Assembly: GCA_947627015.1 (NCBI GenBank)
Contig: CANQUL010000010.1
Coordinates: 1 to 33,807 of the forward strand
Source: an uncultured Clostridia bacterium
GTDB lineage: Bacteria; Bacillota; Clostridia; Christensenellales; Borkfalkiaceae
Direction of reading: 5' to 3'
Length of the DNA stretch: 33,807 bases
Part shown: piece by piece, positions 32,051 through 33,807 of the stretch
Layout of the letters: each line of letters begins with the position of its first letter
Numbering within the stretch: the stretch's first letter is position 1
Notes under the pieces: model-generated
What the model saw: the letters and a program-made list of their open reading frames with translations, nothing else
What the model was told of the DNA's origin: nothing
Databases searched by the model: none
Translations under genes and position numbers: made by a program

Positions 32051-32131
32051 TTACGCGACCCCTCTTTTTTTATGCTTTTTCCTTCCCGGGCCGCGGACAT
32101 GGGCGGCCTCCTTCTTTGCGGTTTCGGACAT
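32051..32131 (-). CDS. Possible 26-residue basic peptide
   Basis: ATG at 32131 has AAGGAA 8 nt upstream and opens 26 codons ending in TAA at 32051-32053. The peptide begins MSETAKKEAAHVRG and ends in a dense basic run GRKKHKKRG. It lies between rtcB (32 nt before) and yihY (11 nt after), and yihY has no Shine-Dalgarno of its own. It could be a real basic microprotein or a leader frame that feeds ribosomes to yihY. No homologue is known to me. Confidence 0.35.
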   Translation of the reverse strand: MSETAKKEAAHVRGPGRKKHKKRGVA

Positions 32132-32163
32132 GGACCGTTCCTTTTCCGGAGACGGCATTCCCC

Positions 32164-33375
32164 TCATCCCGCCTTGAAATTGTAGACGGGAACAAGTCGG
32201 TCGATGATGTCCGCAGTGGGTTCCAGAAGAGCCGCGATCTCCGCGGGATCCTTGTACGCCATGGGACACTCGTCGACGGTGGCGGCGCTCACCGAGGTCG
32301 TATAGATGCCCTGCATCCGCGCCGCAAATTCCTCCACCGTGAAGAGGCTTCTCGCACGGGAACGGCTCATCGCCCGTCCCGCTCCGTGCGGCGCAGACAA
32401 ATTCCATTCGGGATTGCCCTTTCCCCTGCAGAGGAGGCTCCCCGCCTGCATGTTCATGGGGATGAGAAGGATCTCGCCGCGGCGTGCGGAGACCGCCCCC
32501 TTCCGGAGAATGCCCTCCCCGAGGTCGATGTAGTTGTGCACCGTCTCGAAGTGCGCCGTGTCGTCGAGGGCGGGAAGACCCAAAGCGGTGAGGAGCTCCC
32601 CGGCGATCGCGCGTCGGTTGGCGCATGCGAAGCGCTGGCATACCCCCATGTCCGCGAGATAGTCCTCGCGTTCGGCTCCCGTGAGATAGCAGAGGCTGTC
32701 GGGAAGCGCCGAAGCCTCCGGCTCCCCGTCGAGGACGGCAAGCGCCGCGGAGAGTTCCCGCTCACGGCCCTCTGCACGGTACCGCGCGATCAGTTCCTTT
32801 GTCATGGCGCGCCGTCTGATCTTCCCCTTGCAGCAGGACACGGCAAGCCGTTCGTACCGTTCCGCGACCTGCTTGCCGAGATTGCGGCTGCCCGTGTGGA
32901 TGACGAGATAATAGGTCCCGCCGGAGGAGACGTCCACCTCGATGAAGTGGTTGCCCCCGCCGAGCGTGCCGAGGCTTCTCCGCAGCCGCCCGACGTCGGA
33001 AAGGGAAGAGGCGATGCGGAGGGTCTCCAACTCTTCGAACGGCGCAATGGGCTCGTCGCGGACTTCCATCCCCGCGGGGATGCGGGTGCGGACCGCCCGG
33101 TCGAGAAGGTCGAAGTCGGGACGTTTTTTCCCGAGATCGACGGTGAGCATGCCGCATCCGATATCCACGCCGACCAAATCGGGCACGACCATGTCCGTAA
33201 GGTCGGACGTAAATCCGATGACGCAGCCTGCTCCCGCATGGACGTCGGGCATTACGCGGATCTTTGCGCCGCGCACGAAGGGGCTGTCGCAGAGCGTCTT
33301 GAGCTGCACCGCGGCCTCCTCTTCGATGGCGGTCTGAAAGACGACTGCCCGGTTGTATTTTCCCTCGATCACCAT
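32164..33375 (-). CDS. rtcB: RNA-splicing ligase RtcB
   Basis: The 403-aa GTP- and Mn-dependent RNA ligase joins 2',3'-cyclic phosphate (or 3'-phosphate) ends to 5'-OH ends. Visible motifs are MPDVHAGAGCVIGFT (about 42-56), the metal-binding GVDIGCGM (Asp71, Cys74), LGGGNHFIEV (about 140), IHTGSRNLGKQV and the guanylylated His in SAPHGAGRAMSRSRA (about 330). All key residues are present. It belongs to the shorter (~400-aa) bacterial group. The ATG at 33375 follows GGAGG by 7 nt; the longer frame to 33576 would run into the SPFH gene. It lies 22 nt after the SPFH gene. No RtcA or RtcR is seen in the window. Confidence 0.95.
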   Translation of the reverse strand: MVIEGKYNRAVVFQTAIEEEAAVQLKTLCDSPFVRGAKIRVMPDVHAGAGCVIGFTSDLTDMVVPDLVGVDIGCGMLTVDLGKKRPDFDLLDRAVRTRIPAGMEVRDEPIAPFEELETLRIASSLSDVGRLRRSLGTLGGGNHFIEVDVSSGGTYYLVIHTGSRNLGKQVAERYERLAVSCCKGKIRRRAMTKELIARYRAEGRERELSAALAVLDGEPEASALPDSLCYLTGAEREDYLADMGVCQRFACANRRAIAGELLTALGLPALDDTAHFETVHNYIDLGEGILRKGAVSARRGEILLIPMNMQAGSLLCRGKGNPEWNLSAPHGAGRAMSRSRARSLFTVEEFAARMQGIYTTSVSAATVDECPMAYKDPAEIAALLEPTADIIDRLVPVYNFKAG

Positions 33376-33397
33376 GATGGGTCCTCCTTCGGGACGG

Positions 33398-33807
33398 TCA
33401 TTCACCGCCGCCCGCAAGTGTCTTTGTGAGCTCTCCGAGCAGGTCTCCGCTTCCGATGTGGATGCTGCCGACCTTCTCGCAGATGCGCTCGACGTACTCG
33501 AGCTGTTTGAGCTTGTAGAGCGTGGCGTTCTCCTCCATGAGCTTTGCCGTATTGAGAAGCGAACGGGTGGATGCAACCTCCTCGCGGCGGGTGATGAGAC
33601 TTGCCTGTGCGCGCTTTTCGGCGATGAGCACGGTGTTCATGATGTCGCGGATCTCCCCGGGCAGGATGATATCCTTGACGGCCGCCGAGCGGATCTCGAG
33701 GAAGAACTCTCCCGCACGCGCACGGAGCGCGTCGAGAAGGTAGGCGGACATCTCCTCTTTGCCGCGGAGGATCTCGTCGAGACTGTGCTCGCCGACATAC
33801 TCGCGCA
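33398..33807 (-). CDS. SPFH/band-7 (slipin-like) protein, C-terminal part
   Basis: The gene enters from beyond the right edge; 135 codons are present (first full codon at 33805). The residues REYVGEHSLDEILRGKEEMS, then FFLEIRSAAVKDIILPGEIR and VLIAEKRAQASLITRREEVA, match the end of an SPFH domain and the following coiled-coil region of slipin/stomatin-like proteins. These form oligomeric rings at membranes. An apparent internal Met start at 33751 is not the true start because the domain continues upstream of it. It is the gene before rtcB in the same operon. Confidence 0.85.
   Translation of the reverse strand, partial: REYVGEHSLDEILRGKEEMSAYLLDALRARAGEFFLEIRSAAVKDIILPGEIRDIMNTVLIAEKRAQASLITRREEVASTRSLLNTAKLMEENATLYKLKQLEYVERICEKVGSIHIGSGDLLGELTKTLAGGGE

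Overview
The window looks like chromosomal DNA from a GC-rich, uncultured-type Clostridia (Bacillota) species, probably a gut lineage. The evidence is a Spo0A-family regulator, an FtsK/SpoIIIE-pgsA-rimO-cinA-recA cluster, a 640-residue RNase J, a TrmR-U32 tRNA-modification pair and sigma-A type promoters (TTGACA/TATAAT, 16-17 bp spacing). Nearly all genes lie on the minus strand. The exceptions are an ABC exporter pair and a lower-GC fragment at the left edge that may be the end of an integrated element.

Left edge (1-745): the tail of an unidentified plus-strand gene, a small charged protein whose frame seems to continue past its stop through a UUU-UGA +1 site, a perfect 26-bp terminator palindrome, and a minus-strand tRNA-Pro with anticodon AGG and an atypical U1:A72 pair, transcribed from its own promoter. 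Next (748-5184) come two divergent operons sharing a control region: a small membrane protein plus a membrane-anchored PstS-like protein (minus), and a MacB/LolD-type ATPase plus FtsX-like permease (plus).

5290-8381 is a ferrous-iron uptake operon, feoA-feoA-feoB plus a 55-residue Cys-rich FeoB partner. It has a clear promoter and three copies of a 16-bp palindrome, probably metalloregulator operators. 8760-12309 is a membrane-anchored glycoside hydrolase 3 with swapped domain order plus a four-TM protein; the promoter spacer holds a run of eight G. 12623-22123 is one long operon: ftsK/spoIIIE, pgsA, rimO, a divergent cinA, recA and nadE (segregation, phospholipid synthesis, S12 modification, recombination, NAD synthesis). 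22390-23139 is a Spo0A homologue whose receiver has lost its phospho-acceptor Asp and partner residues, with a strong promoter and two identical 12-bp palindromes upstream.

23548-27956 is an operon with RNase J, an unknown membrane protein, TrmR and a U32 (TrhP-type) protein; the last two should make methoxyuridine at tRNA position 34. 28080-31037 is a single 985-residue acidic coiled-coil/repeat protein with a conserved-looking C-terminal domain. 31230-33807 is an operon with an SPFH/band-7 protein (partial), an RtcB RNA ligase, a possible 26-residue basic peptide and a YihY-family membrane protein.

The strongest leads are the phosphorylation-dead Spo0A, the giant repeat protein, the triple palindrome at feo, the SPFH-RtcB-YihY operon and the frameshift/odd tRNA pair at the left edge. 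No CRISPR array, insertion sequence or rRNA was seen.
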